Shown: positions 11,030 to 23,512 of the stretch, in pieces | Layout of the letters: each line of letters begins with the position of its first letter | How positions within the stretch are numbered: the first letter of the stretch is position 1 | Assembly (NCBI RefSeq): GCF_041146395.1 | Contig: NC_090989.1 | Location: 120,961,501 to 121,025,500 of the forward strand | DNA length: 64,000 nucleotides | Reading direction: 5' to 3' | Source of the DNA: Eulemur rufifrons | Taxonomy: Eukaryota; Chordata; Mammalia; Primates; Lemuridae | Made by a program: the position numbers and the translations under genes | The notes under the pieces: model-generated | The model's input: only the letters and a program-made list of their open reading frames with translations | Told to the model about the DNA's origin: nothing | The model's database searches: none

Positions 11030-11330
11030 AAACAAAACAAAAAAAAGACTTGGGAGAGAAATCAACCAACTGTCATGTGTAGATATTATATTATTTGGAT
11101 CCTGATTTAAATAAACCAACTGTAAAAACTTTTATGAGACACCCAGGAAAATCTGAACACTGGATATTTGATAATACTAGGAAATTAATGTTATTTTAGA
11201 TGTAATAATGGTATGTGGTAATGTTAAAGAAAGAAAATATGGACACATTCATGTAAAAATCTTTAAATTATGATCAAAATTATGATAAATAAGATCAAAA
11301 GATAAAAGCTTTAAAAAAAAATAGCTGCCT
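11030..11330 (+). repeat. Old L1-type 3' region, right part
   Basis: GACTTGGGAGAGAAATCAAC, TTGGATCCTGATTTAAATAA, ACCAACTGTAAAAACTTTTA and GTTATTTTAGATGTAATAAT continue the repeat begun at 10590. The right part degrades into AT-rich sequence. No coding capacity. Confidence 0.6.
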
Positions 11331-12124
11331 TCCCCAAGCCCCAGTGTAAACTAGGTATTTGTATGAATTCTCAAAGAATCCCTAAATTTTCTCCTTTGAC
11401 TAATTACTACACTTTGAACTAACAATTTCATTAATGTCATTCTTCCCCATGAAACCCTAAGCTATGTGAGGGCAGAGATGTGTCCACGGTCAGTTGAGGC
11501 CTCCCAACACCTGTACCCACACACACACTTGCTCCCTTGTTCCCACATGCCCTTACCCATCTCTCTGCCAGGTCTACCTCCTCGTTGAGCGCTATTAACC
11601 ATTAGCCCAAGCAGGAGGGCAGGAGAAAGAGGCTCCATGACATCCCTGGTGCCCAAAGTCCATGCTACTTTACATGTAGGCTTGAAATCTCTTGATTTCT
11701 CACATTTCTACAGAAGGAGAAGCTGAGGCTCAAGCCCCAGAACATAATGCAACCAGAGCCTGATTCCAGCCAAGGTCCTGTCTAGCCCCAAAGTGTATGC
11801 TCCTAGGATGTTCTATCATCTTAGACACCAATGACCTCCATGACGCACTCAGCCTATGTGCTGCCACTCCTGGCCTGAAACATCAGTCTCCACCACCTCG
11901 TAAACTCACCAGGTGAAGTCGTATCTCTGCCATAGCCCTGCTGTGCCCCCACCTGAAAAACCTTTTTTCTCAGGAAGCTCCAAGTCTAACAGTGTGTTTG
12001 GGTGGTTGAAAATAGGGAAGAAATCAACTTTAGGATGTGATAAACACTACCCTTAGAAAGATATTCACTCTGCCTTACGAGAAGGGGAGAAGGGAAGAGG
12101 GAACTTGAGCTCGAGCTTAGCACA
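11331..12124. other. Mostly unique, faint antisense MIR at 11695-11825
   Basis: A decayed antisense MIR is suggested by CAGAAGGAGAAGCTGAGGCT followed by a TGATTCCAGCCAAGGTCCTG pattern. The rest is unrecognised. Confidence 0.4.
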
Positions 12125-12245
12125 TGAGTAGGAGTGTGCTAGTCAAAGAAGCATGGAAGGGCGTTCTGGGCAGAGGAAACAGCAGGGGCAAAGGCACCAA
12201 ACTTGCAAGATCTGAGTGTTTTAGGAGTCAACAAGCTGCCCAGTG
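12125..12245 (-). repeat. LINE L2 fragment, antisense
   Basis: GGAAGGGCGTTCTGGGCAGA, GGAAACAGCAGGGGCAAAGG and the following 80 bases match the complement of the L2 3' region ('gaagagcattccaggcagagggaacagcatgtgcaaaggc'). Confidence 0.68.
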
Positions 12246-13229
12246 TAGGATCTCAGGTACACTGATGAGAGTGAAGGAACATCACAGACCAGCCTCAGTT
12301 AGGACCAATCTCACTCCCTGCCTAGAACACCCAGCAAAACACATTCCACAATCCCTGGGCCCCGTGGCTGAGGATGATGATAAAGATAATGGTGATGATG
12401 AGCTTCATGCATCAGGGGTCCAAGGCATCTTTGCTCGTCCTAACCACTCCTGGGAAGTGCCCTGTCAGCCCCCCAGATGGCATGAAGAGCCCATGGTCCC
12501 TCCTCCCTTCCTCCACCCTACACTGGGAAAATAAGAAAATTGGAAATGATGAAGAGGGGTATCTTCCTCACCTGTTGGGAGACAAGAACTGACACATGAC
12601 ATCCTCCAGACCATACTGCCCCACAGTGCTGTCCACCTTGCTCCCTGCCACGTGGTGGTGGAGGACAGAGATGCCCCCTGGGGACTGCCCAGGATCAGCC
12701 TTCTGGGCTGGCCCTGAGGGCCAGGGTGCTACAAGCACACCCAGCATGGCACACACTTCACTCCAGCAAGGAAGGGAAGCGTCAAGGTGCCCCCAAGGGT
12801 CTGGAAGCAGAGTTCCCCTGAAGGCTGGATCCGTGTCCTGAGAAGCCCTGGGACTTCTCTGCAGGGAAATGAAATGACACATGCCGGAGGGCAGACATTT
12901 GCGCTCCTGAGCAGCAGTTGTTTCCTCCATAAGCAAACAGACATGGTTCTCCTCCCACAGATGGGTGCCTAGAAAACACAAAATCGCTTCCAAACTACAG
13001 ATTATGCTGAAGCCCCACATCACCTGCTAGCATGCAGACTCTACCGTCACTTGCCTGGAGTCTCCAGGGAGTCAGGAACGTCAGGGCTGGCCTGCCACCA
13101 AGTACAGAGAGAAGCTGAACCAGTCTCATGAACTGGGGCTTGGATTGGAGATCAGGGGGCAGCAGGAGGAGGGGCCAGTGGAGACGGGGCTGGACATTCT
13201 GCACCTTCGGCCTCTCTGCCCAGTCCTGC
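12246..13229. other. Unique non-coding stretch
   Basis: No repeat is recognised except a short GATGATRA-rich patch near 12370-12400. A 151-codon minus-strand ORF (12568-13023) lacks any family resemblance. Confidence 0.5.
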
Positions 13230-13380
13230 CATCAGCACTTGGTGCCATCATAACCAAGTGATTTTCTCACCTGAAAATGGGGCTGTTCATGAAGCCCATT
13301 TACAGGGGTGCTACTTGGAGCTGTGTGATGATAAACGTAAAAGTGGAACTTACAGGAGGCTGGGTACGAAGCTGATTAGC
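13230..13380 (+). repeat. Probable MIR SINE, sense
   Basis: AGTGATTTTCTCACCTGAAA followed by ATGGGGCTG and GTGTGATGATAAACGTAAAA parallels MIR's 'ctcagtttcctcatctgtaaaatgggg' core and 'gaggattaaatgagataatg' segment. Decayed. Confidence 0.5.
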
Positions 13381-15049
13381 TGGGATCACACAGCACTTGG
13401 CCACATGCAGTCACTCTGACTCACCCAGGACAGACACTGCCAGTAGAGCACACTCACCTACCAGGTCACAGTCCTTCCCACCACAGCCCACCCCACGGCC
13501 CCCAATCTATTCCAGCTGGTCTGAAAGATGACATCCATTTGCCTTCTCAGGATTAATCAAGGAGCCGCCATCAAGAATACCTAAGGGATGTTTAGTGGTG
13601 GAGCACAGCGGGTGTCATGCCTGGGGCTACGCTCCACAGGCAGCTTGGCCTCCCAGTGGGAAGGGAAGTTGCACATGGCAGGGATTTCAAATCCTCCCTT
13701 CATCAGGGCACCGAGAGCCCCAGCTGTGGAGCAGAAAGATGTTTCTTCCCATGGAGGGAGCGCAGACACAGCCCACTGGGGCTGATGGCCAAAACCAACC
13801 CCAGTCTTTCTTTCATAGTCAATCCAAGCACTTCCCAGCCAAGATGAAGGAGGGCCTGTGATGAGGAATAAAGGCCCCAAAGGGAGAAGTGACCATTCAT
13901 CCATCATCCTTTCAATGCGTCAATCACAGTGTAAGGGGATGACAGGGCTGGCTCCTTCAGAGCGGGTGGTCGGGGAGGCTGCCCAGAGGAAATGCCACCC
14001 TGAGTTCTGCACGTGTTGTGGCCCTGAAAAAATCCAGGGGGAAACATCCTGGCAGAGGAAAGGATGCTGCCTGAAGATCGGACACACCTGTGGCTTGAGG
14101 CGCTCCCTAAGGGATCTGTGTGAGCTGGCTGCCCTCTGCTTTGCCGCCTGCACCACCAGGCTCTGCAGGCTGCGGCTGCTCTGGCCCCTTCCATGGCCCT
14201 CCTGCAGTCACTCCCCCTACTCGCCCAGGACAGGTATTGCCAGGAGACCAGTTCTGAGTCCCAGGAGGTTAGGACACAGCTGGGACTGGGGTATCCCTTC
14301 CTCACAGATGCTGCAGCTCCTCAAGGCTCCCCAGGCCAAAGAGAGGCTGGAACCTTCCAGAACCCTAAGTATGATGAGCTGACCCAGAAGAAAACTACCC
14401 TTCAGGAATAAACACGGTGAGGGGCTGGGTATGCTGGGAGTTCACCAACTTAAATCTGACCGTGAGCAAGAATCAAGGAGTACCTCTGCCCTCACCTTTC
14501 CAGGAAAACCCTCTGAGGCATAGTCATCTTACCCAAGGGCCCGAGTTTCCCCCGACCCCCTGCGTGGCCCAGGTCCCCACCCTCACACAGCCTGCTGGTG
14601 CGGAGGCAGAGCATGTGTGAGGAGCATGGCTGCACCTGGAGGGAGCTCCTCCATCCATTAGGAGGCAGAGCCACTGGGCTGGCCCCTCACCACCGGGAAG
14701 TCCCGGACAGCAGAGGGCTCTCCTTAGGCCTATGGATGATGGCAGCTGGCCGCTCAGCACGCAGATCGTGGCCTCTGTCAACCCAAACCTGTGGTGCTCT
14801 CCAGCAAGTCTGCCCAAGTGGGGATTCCCCCCGGGCCTGACCCCCATGGAGCTAGCCCAGATGAGCAAAGGCTTCAGGGCAGAGGGCAGGCGGTGGCGGA
14901 GGCTAACCCCACTGAGATCTACAGCAAAGCCAGCAAGCTCAGGGCGGCCAGAGATGACAGAGCAGGCCTTCGGCAGAGGAGAAAACATCAGGTCATTCAG
15001 CAAGCAGAAAGGTCAGCAGGGAAACATCAGCAGGGGTGGAAATAACGGC
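13381..15049. other. Unique non-coding stretch
   Basis: Moderately GC-rich, no recognised repeat. ORFs such as 13858-14382 (plus, 174 codons) and 14524-15003 (minus, 159 codons) are Cys/Ser/Pro-rich, as random frames in GC-rich DNA tend to be. Confidence 0.5.
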
Positions 15050-15235
15050 TGCTGTAATAACAGCAGTGGTAGCCACAACCACCAGATCAACCATTCCTGG
15101 GTGCTTACCATGCGCCAGGCACGGACTCACACTTCTGTTAATTTTCAGTGACCCCACGAAGTAGGTTCTGTGATCACCCCCCTTGTACTGACGAGGTGGC
15201 CCACATCCAGTGCAGCAGATTACGGGAAGGAGGGG
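15050..15235 (-). repeat. MIR SINE, antisense
   Basis: CTGCTGTAATAACAGCAGTG, TGGGTGCTTACCATGCGCCA, GGCACGGACTCACAC and GTAGGTTCTGTGATCACCCC reproduce the complement of MIR's 3' half ('gagcgcttactatgtgccaggcac...gaggtaggtactattatcccc'). Confidence 0.8.
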
Positions 15236-17809
15236 CCGAGCCTGAAGACCACTGCTCAGCTGCCGGCAGACGCAAGTCAAACAGGGGCCCGACAAGTCGG
15301 AGGTGACTTCTGCAGGGAGGGTGCAGAGCAGCTCATGGGCCTGTGAGCAGCTAGAGGTCTGGGCCGTCTGGGGGGCATCTCAGAGCCCATGGCCTGCCCT
15401 TGACATGCCACAACACCTGACCTGGTGCACCTACAAACTGCTTCCATGTCCTCCTCTCCCTGGTGATCTCAGGAAGGCTACAGGCGGGTTAGGCAGAAGG
15501 AAGGCAGAGAAGGAGTCAAAGAGAATATTCCAGTTCCTTGCTCCTTCCCAGTTGCTACCTCATCATCAAGCCATTTTGCCAGTCCCACAGCCACCTGGCA
15601 AAGGCTGCCAAAGCTGGGACATTTTCCTATAACTGAAAGAGAAAGGTAGATGATAACCTTACAAAGGGACGATTTGGATTTGAATGGTAGAAACTCCTCC
15701 GCCCCTGCCCATGCTTTTCAAAATGTGGAATATAAACCTGCCACGCTTCTCTATTCTCAGCCCTCCTTCTCCAGCAGTTTAAACTTGAATCGAAACTTAA
15801 GCTGCCCTGTTTAACATTCGGGTGGCTTTTCCTCTCAGAGCTTATAGACGGTGAATTCACTACTGCTTACATGAGTATTAGAAAGATATTTGAGCATGTT
15901 TAATGGGAAAAGTGCATGTTTTCAGATTCTGTATCTGCACACAAAAGGTCCTAGCACCATATTTTCCTTTTCAGCTTCATCCAAGCCTAGAAAATTTCCA
16001 CTTCAAAGCTGTGGCTTTCTTATTTTCTTTGTGGAAAAAAACGCATTGGTAACAGTTAGAGATGATTCTCTTCAAGCTCATCCTCTCTCTGCATGAGGTC
16101 GGAAGGACAGCCACTCACTCTCCAGCATGCCCCATCTGCACTGGGCACCAAGACCACCCCTGTGTCCATCTGGCCCCTGATTCTCTGTGACTGGGCAAGA
16201 TGCTGAATTCACAGAGCATCCAGCGAGCCAGCAAATGGAGACTGAGAAGACGAGATGGAGGCGTGCTGATCTCTGTGGGTGTCGACGCCTGGGGCCACGC
16301 TGGGCTGGGACGAGCAAGGCAGCCCCCGGTGCAGCAGGGAGGAAGCAGGGGAAAGCAGAAGGCACTGGGCCCTCCCAATGCAGACTTTCGTTTTGCATTA
16401 ATTTCTTTTAAATAACACATTTTAAACTGCAAACCTCCAGAAGAAGGGGAAATAATTATTAAAGCTGAGGATCTGGCTGCACAAGAGGGAGTGAAAAGCC
16501 TGTTTCGGTGCAGAAGCCCAAGGCTGGAGGCTGTCTCTCCTTTCAGAGGCTGGAGATTTGCTGAACTCAAACAAGAAAAGAGGCCCCAGCCTAACAGCCA
16601 TCGTTCTTCACTCCCAGGGAAGAAGAGAAAACGAGAAACTAGAGAGAAAAATACAGGTTAGGGGAATAAAGCCATTAGAAGGAGACGTTTTCCAGGAACA
16701 AAGTGCTTGGCTCTTCAATGTGCGCCTGCAGATCAGAGCTGACCACGAGGAGGATGCAGGGAAAGCCTGCCTTCTGCAGCTGGTGTATTCATGGACACCG
16801 AACTGAGGCGTGAGTGCTAAAAAGCACACAGCAGAGAGCTTGGGGACAGAGGCCGGCTGGTCTGCCACATCAGAGCCCTTGCCTGAAACCGAACTCTCTA
16901 TTGCTCTTCCAGAAAATTCTTTCATTTGCCAGAACCCAAGGAAAGAACCAAACCAATAATCTGGGCTTTATGAACAACAGTTAAGGAGAAGGACAATACA
17001 GAGAACACAGATGTCCAGAGGAGACATCAACACACCAGGTGCTGCCTTTCCTGGAGGCTGGGGGATGGCTTAGATGGCCTCTGAGGGTTTCTAGGCTAAA
17101 AGCCTTCAATATTTGCATTGTTACTTCAGGATGTGCAATTCCTACGATTAGCAGGGGCCTCAGATGAGGAAACCGAGCCCTAGAGGGTAGTGGTGGTCTC
17201 AATCCACTGAGGCCTCACTGCCAGTCTGAGTCCTCTTTCCACGAGCCACACCAGGCTGAACACTGAAGTGGTGACAAGGGGAGATTCTGGGCAGGTGTCT
17301 CTGCATCCCAAGGCACCCAGGATGAAGTCCCCAACTCAGTTCCACGAATGTCCAGTGAGCCCCATGTGCACCGGGCTGCAGGAATCCTGAGCAGAAAGCA
17401 GCACAGCCCCGATTCTCCAAGGCCCCCACTCTGGTGGGAAGAAGCCAGCACAGGCTCACCTTGGTGAGTGGGGAGAAAGAACAGGCCACACGCTGGAATA
17501 AGGGAGGCCTGGAGGGAGGGCGGGAAATAGAAGAGGCAAATTACAGAGAGCCCGCAGCACCTTAGTGAAGAAAGACCCTGCTGCCCTTGGCATTCATTCC
17601 TGCTCTCGTTTGCTCAGTGGGGTCCACAGTTGAGACCACAGACACCTGCTCTGTGAGGCACGTTGCAGGCAGGAGCCCACCCCCATGCAGCCGGTGGTCT
17701 GGACAGACAGACAGACAGCCTGCAAGGAGTTGCCGGAATGTGCTAGATGACACGGTACGACAGTGTGTGAGTGGAATAGATCATGGGGGCCCTGGCTTGA
17801 CACAGGGGA
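15236..17809. other. Unique non-coding stretch
   Basis: No strong repeat. Positions 17091-17180 hold a faint antisense MIR scrap (CTCAGATGAGGAAACCGAGC). A four-unit GACA run lies near 17700. The part from 15640 to 16450 is AT-balanced and unique. Confidence 0.5.
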
Positions 17810-18185
17810 TAGGAGTATTTCCTAGAAGTAGCTTCAAGGCTGAGACTAGAGGGCTGAGTAGAAGGAGCCCAGTGAAGGAGAAGGAGCTGGTGTGAGGAGG
17901 ACTTGCCAGGCAAGGGCAGTCCCAGAATCCTTGAGGGGGCCCGGGATCTGGCGCTTCTGGGCAAGTGCAAGGCTCTTGTGGTGGGCATTTGTTGGGCGCA
18001 GGAGGAGAGTGTGTGCTTGCACTGGAGAAAGGGGTGAGAGACCAGGCAGGCCGTACCCCGAAGGCCACATTAAGGTTGGTTCTTTGTTTGGATTTACTGT
18101 TTGTTTGCTTGTTTTTCTACTTTATTCTCAGCGCAAAGGGAAACCACTGAGGTGTCCGAGGCAGAGTGGCACATGAACGGATTTG
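17810..18185 (-). repeat. LINE L2 fragment, antisense
   Basis: TTTCCTAGAAGTAGCTTCAA, GGGCTGAGTAGAAGGAGCC, TTTATTCTCAGCGCAAAGGG, AAACCACTGAGGTGTCCG and GGCACATGAACGGATTTG follow the complement of L2 in order ('actttatcctgagggcaatggggagccactga...gtgacatgatcagatttg'). Confidence 0.72.
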
Positions 18186-19711
18186 TTCACTCCCCGTTTC
18201 AGTTAGCATAGTTTAGGTTTACACTCTTTAGGAGTATCCCAGATGCAAACAAAAAAGGCTTTATAGGCCCACACTTGCTAATTATATAACTAATTAGGTC
18301 TGTAATCAAGACGATCTCTACACCCCCTGGGCCCATCAGCACCCAGAACTGCACTCCAGGGAAGTGGACCATCCTGGGGGCATCTCTTCCTGTGTTCTTG
18401 TAACTTAATTGGCTCTCAGATGGATGACTTGAGTTTTTTCATTATATTAAGCTAGAAAAAGATGCAGGGGACTGATATCGTGTGTGTGAGCATGTGCCTC
18501 TGTGCAGGCAGCACAAATCCTCTGTTTGCGAGGGGCTTGACCCAGTCTGAGCAATGGTGTTGAACTAGCCGGGGCTCGGCAAAGCAATCCATTTATTATA
18601 ATTCTGCTGAGAAGCAGCCCAGTAAATCAAAGAGACAACCTGACTGCAAACAAATTACACACCAAGAGATAGGATGGAGGGAGGGAGGGGAAAGCAGAGC
18701 GGTGGCCAGTTGGGAAAAGTGAGAACAGAAAAGGAGCTGGGGAAAGCAAGAGAATAGAAACCTACAGAGATGTCTGGAGTCAGGAAGAAACAAAAATGGA
18801 GCCTAATTTGTCCATCAGGAAGAAAAAGAAAAAGAAAAGCCTCCTACCAAGAGAGACCCCATTTGCTGGAAAACCCCTAACTTACAAACCCTTGACTTAA
18901 AAAACCAACTGCCCATTGTTCTCCAGAGGGGTCACCTAGGGAGTGATTGATGGGCAGTCACTTTCTCCTGTGCAAATGTTCAGAGTTCTCTTTCTCATGC
19001 AAATAGGATTGGAGACCTCATCGTCATACAGAGTTAACCTGTTACTGGTACCCCTGGTGCAAGTACACAGCCGGCCTAAGAACCTTCCTGGAACAGCTGC
19101 CCTTTTGGAGGCGAGGCCCCTCTTGCTGGGCCAAGGTCAGGAAAGATGGGTTTCTGGGGCCTCAGCATGGAACTAAGCTGACACAAGAACTGTGACAACT
19201 GGTGGGTAGCTGTGGTTGGGATTTCCACATCCACACCCCTGACAGGGACATTGGGCACTAACATAGGCTTCAAGGCCATGCTGAGGAAGTAGCCCAACTA
19301 CCACTTAAAACATCCTTTCTCTGGAAAAGTACACTCCCAGATGCAAATAGCTCCCTTATAAATTCAACTCTGAAAAAGAACCTGCTTGGAAATCAGGAAG
19401 TATTTCCATGGAAGTTTCAAAAAGAACAGGGAGAGGGTTGGTAGAGGATCTGCTTAGACAGAGTTACATCACAGTTCTCCAAAGCTCTCTTATAAGGACA
19501 AAAGCCTGAATATAGAGAGTGGTATGAGCTTCAGTAGGAGGCTGAGGTCTGCAGTCATGCCCAGGGAATCTATGCAGACTCCCTTCTATTTGAGACAGCA
19601 TCCTACTTTGTGACAGAATTATGGGGAAGAAGACTGGTTCCTACGTAGAAACTGCAAGGAGGACTCTGACATCAGACCCTACCAGAGTGCTTCATACCCA
19701 GCTCCGCAACG
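18186..19711. other. Unique stretch, possible conserved block at 18380-18680
   Basis: No repeat is recognised. The block 18380-18680 is AT-balanced, without low complexity, and carries several homeodomain/SOX-like words (CTTAATTGG, AACAAATTACAC, CCATTTATTATAATT). It is described as a candidate in the findings. Function is unknown. Confidence 0.45.
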
Positions 19712-21222
19712 CTCAGGCCTATAGATCCATCTTGCTTATATGAATGCCAAAGTCCTAAGCAAATCACTGGCAGGGAATCTGCCAACACACTGTCCCAATG
19801 AAGGACAAAGTGAGATTTATGACAAGGCAAGGATGGTTCAATATTAGAGAATTCGTAACATACTTAACCATAATGATAGATCCTAAGTATTATCTAAGCA
19901 TATCAATGAACATTGAAAAGGCCATTAATAATATTTAATATCCATTCTTGATTTTTTAAAAACTCATAATAAAAAAGAATATATGGATACATTCAGCCTT
20001 GGTGAAATATATATCTTGCTTGACCCAGAAACACTTAATGGAAAACACCAGAATTTTTCCCATAAAAGTTAGGAAAAAGACAAAGTGTTTTACCACCACT
20101 ACTTAGTATTGTTGTAGGGAGGTAGCCAAAACAATTAGCCAAGGAAATAAGATGTATAAATTGGAAAGGAGGAAGCAAATATCGGTCACACTAGTAAGTG
20201 ATATGATTGTACACGTGACAAAACCAAGAGAATTAACTGGCAATCTGCTTTAAATGGTAAAAGGGCAGGTTATTAAAGTAATATATAGAAAGCAATGGTT
20301 TTTATCATTATAAACAAAATATAATAGAAGAGAAAAATTCCACTTATAATAGCAACAAAAAGGACAAAAGACATGAAGATATACTTAATAAGAAAAAAGA
20401 GAAGATCACATGTTCTTGGTTAAGAATTCCAAACATCATAAAGATGTCAATTCTTCCTAAATTAATCTATAAATATAACTCAATAAAAATGTTATTTATT
20501 TATATGCTCATTATGAAATAATCAAGCTAATTCTAAAGTTCAAAAAGAAAAACAAACAGGTGCGCCTGCCCCAAAGAATAAGAGGGCTGAACAAGGACAT
20601 AATCTATGAATAAGCAACTCCATTCCCAGGAATAGACCCAAGAGAGCCAAGAAAAATTCTTAGAAATGCACAAACAGGAGACATATAAAGATGTTAGTGG
20701 AAGTACTATTTATAATGGTGGAAAATTGTATCCAACTTAAATGCCCATCAATAGGAAGATTAATAAATTGTGGTATTTTCGTACAACAAAATACCACACA
20801 GCTGTGGCAATAATGGACTAGAGCAACATGTCTCAATATGGACAAATCCCTCAAGCATAATACTGAACGGGGAGAAAAGGGTGCATAAAGTATGATATAC
20901 AACACATAACACGTAAAGTGTATCGTTTATATAAAATTTAGAAACATCTAGACTACTGTTTGGTTCAGGCCTACATACACAGGCGTTAAATGTGAATAAA
21001 ATGCATGAAAACACAAAGCACCAACTTCAGAGGCCGGTGTGGAGGGTGGGGACTGAGGAGCGGCCGATGGTGTTCCCTGGCGTTGTGGGGGATATCGGGG
21101 TAGATTGGTGGTTATAACATTTCTCTTTCCTTTTCTAAAATGTTGCGTTATTGTTTATACTTTTTGTAGGTCTGAAACATTTTTAAATCATTTTAGTGTA
21201 AAATAAATAAGCAGGAATAGCC
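19712..21222 (+). mobile_element. Ancient L1 (L1M) 3' half, decayed ORF2 plus 3' UTR
   Basis: The left part follows the L1 ORF2 reverse-transcriptase region: AATGCCAAAGTCCTAAGCAA, GCAAGGATGGTTCAATATTA, ATATCAATGAACATTGAAAA and ATCACATGTTCTTGGTTAAG. The right part follows the ORF2 end and 3' UTR: TTTATAATGGTGGAAAATTG, TTAAATGCCCATCAATAGGA and TAATAAATTGTGGTATTTTC. ORF2 encoded the endonuclease and reverse transcriptase of the element, but here the frame is broken throughout and no long ORF remains. The 5' end is missing, as in most L1 copies. Confidence 0.85.
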
Positions 21223-21231
21223 AGGAATCAA

Positions 21232-21345
21232 ATATTAAAACATACTATCAGGCCACAGCAAGTAAAAAAAAGTATGGTAAGTGGCATAAAAGGAGGCTGA
21301 TTAACCGAATAAAATATAAAGTTCAGAAACGCCCCATTCTTCCTT
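21232..21345 (+). mobile_element. Second L1 ORF2 scrap
   Basis: TATTAAAACATACTATCAGG, CCACAGCAAGTAAAAAAAAG and TATGGTAAGTGGCATAAAAG match an ORF2 segment that should lie upstream of the 3' UTR ending at 21222. It is therefore a separate L1 insertion or a rearranged piece. Confidence 0.65.
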
Positions 21346-21535
21346 TTTCCAGAGGGCTGTTACTTGTCCTCACACAGTAACTTCCGTATGATGGTCTCTC
21401 AGTTTTCACCCGGCGTCTCTCCCCATAATGTGGGGGGTGACCAATGGACCTCAGAATCTGGAGTCACAGCCCAAAGTGGCCCACCACAGGGGTAAGATTT
21501 CTTGGAAGACTCTAGATTTCCTGTTGAAAAGAATG

Positions 21536-22035
21536 CAGGATGTGCAATTCTACTAAAACATATGCTCTTGTTCATAAGCAGCCCTGTCCTGGCCACCATC
21601 TCCCCAGGCCCAGCCTCCCTGGCTCCCCTCATGGGTGTCCCTTCAGTTTCCTCTCTTGCCTCCCTTCTCAACAGCTAGAGGGACCTTTTAAAGGTATAAA
21701 TCACATTTTTTCACCTTCTTGCTTGAAACTCTTCAACAGCACCCCACTGCACTCAGCAGAAAATCTAAAGTTCTCACTGGCACCTATGAAAGGCTCCTAA
21801 GGGGTCTGCCTCAGCCCACTCTGAGCCCTCAGTCCCTGCCAACTGACCCCTCCACTACTGGAATCTGCCAAACTCCTCCCCCTCAAAACCTTTGCACAGC
21901 CCCTCTCCCCTTCTGGAACATTCTCTGAAGCTCTAAGAGAGCAGATATTTTGTCCACCTGGATCATTGCCATGTCTCCATTCCTAGCACAGCTCCTGGCA
22001 CATGGTGTCACTCAAATATTTAATGAATAAGCAAA
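21536..22035 (+). repeat. LINE L2 fragment, sense
   Basis: A long, readable L2 3' end: CCTTCTTGCTTGAAACTCTT, CAACAGCACCCCACTGCACT, AAATCTAAAGTTCTCACTGG, CCTTTGCACAGCCCCTCTCC, CTGGAACATTCTCTGAAGCT, GAGAGCAGATATTTTGTCCA, TAGCACAGCTCCTGGCACAT and an end TTTAATGAATAAG. No ORF survives. Confidence 0.85.
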
Positions 22036-22992
22036 TCACAGGTGGTTAAGATGGGCACTCCAGGAAGACATGCTTGATCATTTTCATAAAAAGGTATCTT
22101 TCCCCAGAAAGGCCTAGGGATACAGTCCACATCCTATCACCCTGGAGTAAAGCACAATGTACCAATATTAAACCCAAGCAAATCTCAGTTCCCCACACAC
22201 CTGGCAGGTCTCCTCCGTGAGCTCCAAGCCACAAGGGAGAGGGATTCCTTAGAGCATGAGGACCTACAGTAAAACCTATTTTATGGCCCTGTCAAGGAAG
22301 GCCTCCAATACTCTGGCTGGCTGTCCCTGTGGTGAAAGGGCAGGGGCCTTCCTCCATCACCTACAGAAAGGATTTCCTCTGCCGAGCTTGCTGCCCTGCC
22401 CCTGGGGGCTGTCCTCTAGGTCAGGGAGAAGCGCCTCACCAGAGGTAAAACACCCTAACCCTGTACTCCCTGGGAGGAGGAGCTCATGCTCTTCCCTGCC
22501 ACAAACCCATTTCTAAATCCCTAACTTGGAAAAGTTCTCACTCTACTCCTTGCCAAGAGGAGTGGGCAAAGTCAATCAACACAAATCCAGGCTGGAAAGC
22601 CCCAGAAAATCAAAAGATAATTCTTCCAGGTGGAAAATATTACCTGTCCTCTCTTAAATGGCATTTTGATAGCTGTTTGATGATTACTCTAATATTGATA
22701 TAGTTCTCTCCTTACAAGGAACTCTAATATTGATATAGTAGTTTTAACTCATTAATCTTCAACTTTTTATTAACTTATAAAATGGATCATCCTACGGAGT
22801 TAAACCAACAAAAGCTTGAGTTGCCTTTATCATCAATCTCAAAACAACTCCTTTCCATTTTTCAAATTTATAATGAGTCGTTTGGTATCCTTTGAGCTAG
22901 CATCAAAAGACATAAATGAAAATAAATCCTGCCTGTTCTTTCCTACGCAAATGTCATTCTCTTTCTGGCTGCCCTTCACTCCCAACCCAACA
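22036..22992. other. Unique stretch with a small local duplication
   Basis: No family is recognised. The 20-mer ACTCTAATATTGATATAGT(T/A) occurs at about 22685 and again at about 22721, two near-identical copies 36 bases apart. Confidence 0.55.
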
Positions 22993-23512
22993 TGGTAGAC
23001 GGTTGTCATAACGTCCCCCAACAAACGTTGCCTCCCTGTGTCTGTGTATGCATCTTGGTGGTGCAACTTTGCCACTTCTTCCCTCAATACATGATGTATA
23101 TTTCTCTACCCTCCTGAAGCCAGGCTGTCCTTGTGACTTGCTTTGACCAATAGCATGAGTGAAAGTGACCTGTGAATTCGGGAGGTTAAGAGGACTGACA
23201 GTTTCCACTCTTGTCCTCTTGGACCCTGAGTTCACTATGCTATGAAGAAGCCCAGTGGAGCCTACTAAAAGATGACAGGCCACGTGAAGAACCAAAGCCC
23301 CAGCCAACAGCCAGCACCAATTGCCAGACATAAAGTGAGGCCAGTTTAGAGCTCCGGACCCTCCAGCTAAATGCAGTTACTTGAGTGTGCCCAGGTGAAA
23401 CCAGAAGAGGAACAACCCGGCCAATCCACAGATTTATAAGAAATAATAAAGTGTTATCATTTTAGGCCGTTAAATTTTGGGATGGTTTGTTTTGCAGCAG
23501 TGGATAACCATT
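22993..23512 (+). mobile_element. MaLR-type (MLT1-like) solo LTR
   Basis: Landmarks in order: ATAACGTCCCCCAACA, GACTTGCTTTGACCAATAGC, AAAGTGACCTGTGAATTC, GACAGCCAGCACCAATTGCC (here CAACAGCCAGCACCAATTGC), CCCAGGTGAAACCAGAAGAG, ACCCGGCCAATCCACAGATT, AGAAATAATAAAGTGTTATC and an end GCAGCAGTGGATAACCATTG. These match older MaLR LTRs. No internal genes adjoin. Subfamily is uncertain. Confidence 0.75.

Noticed and set aside
19712..21222. Possible functional reverse transcriptase gene
   Set aside because: The L1 ORF2 homology is broken by many stops and deletions; no long frame remains.
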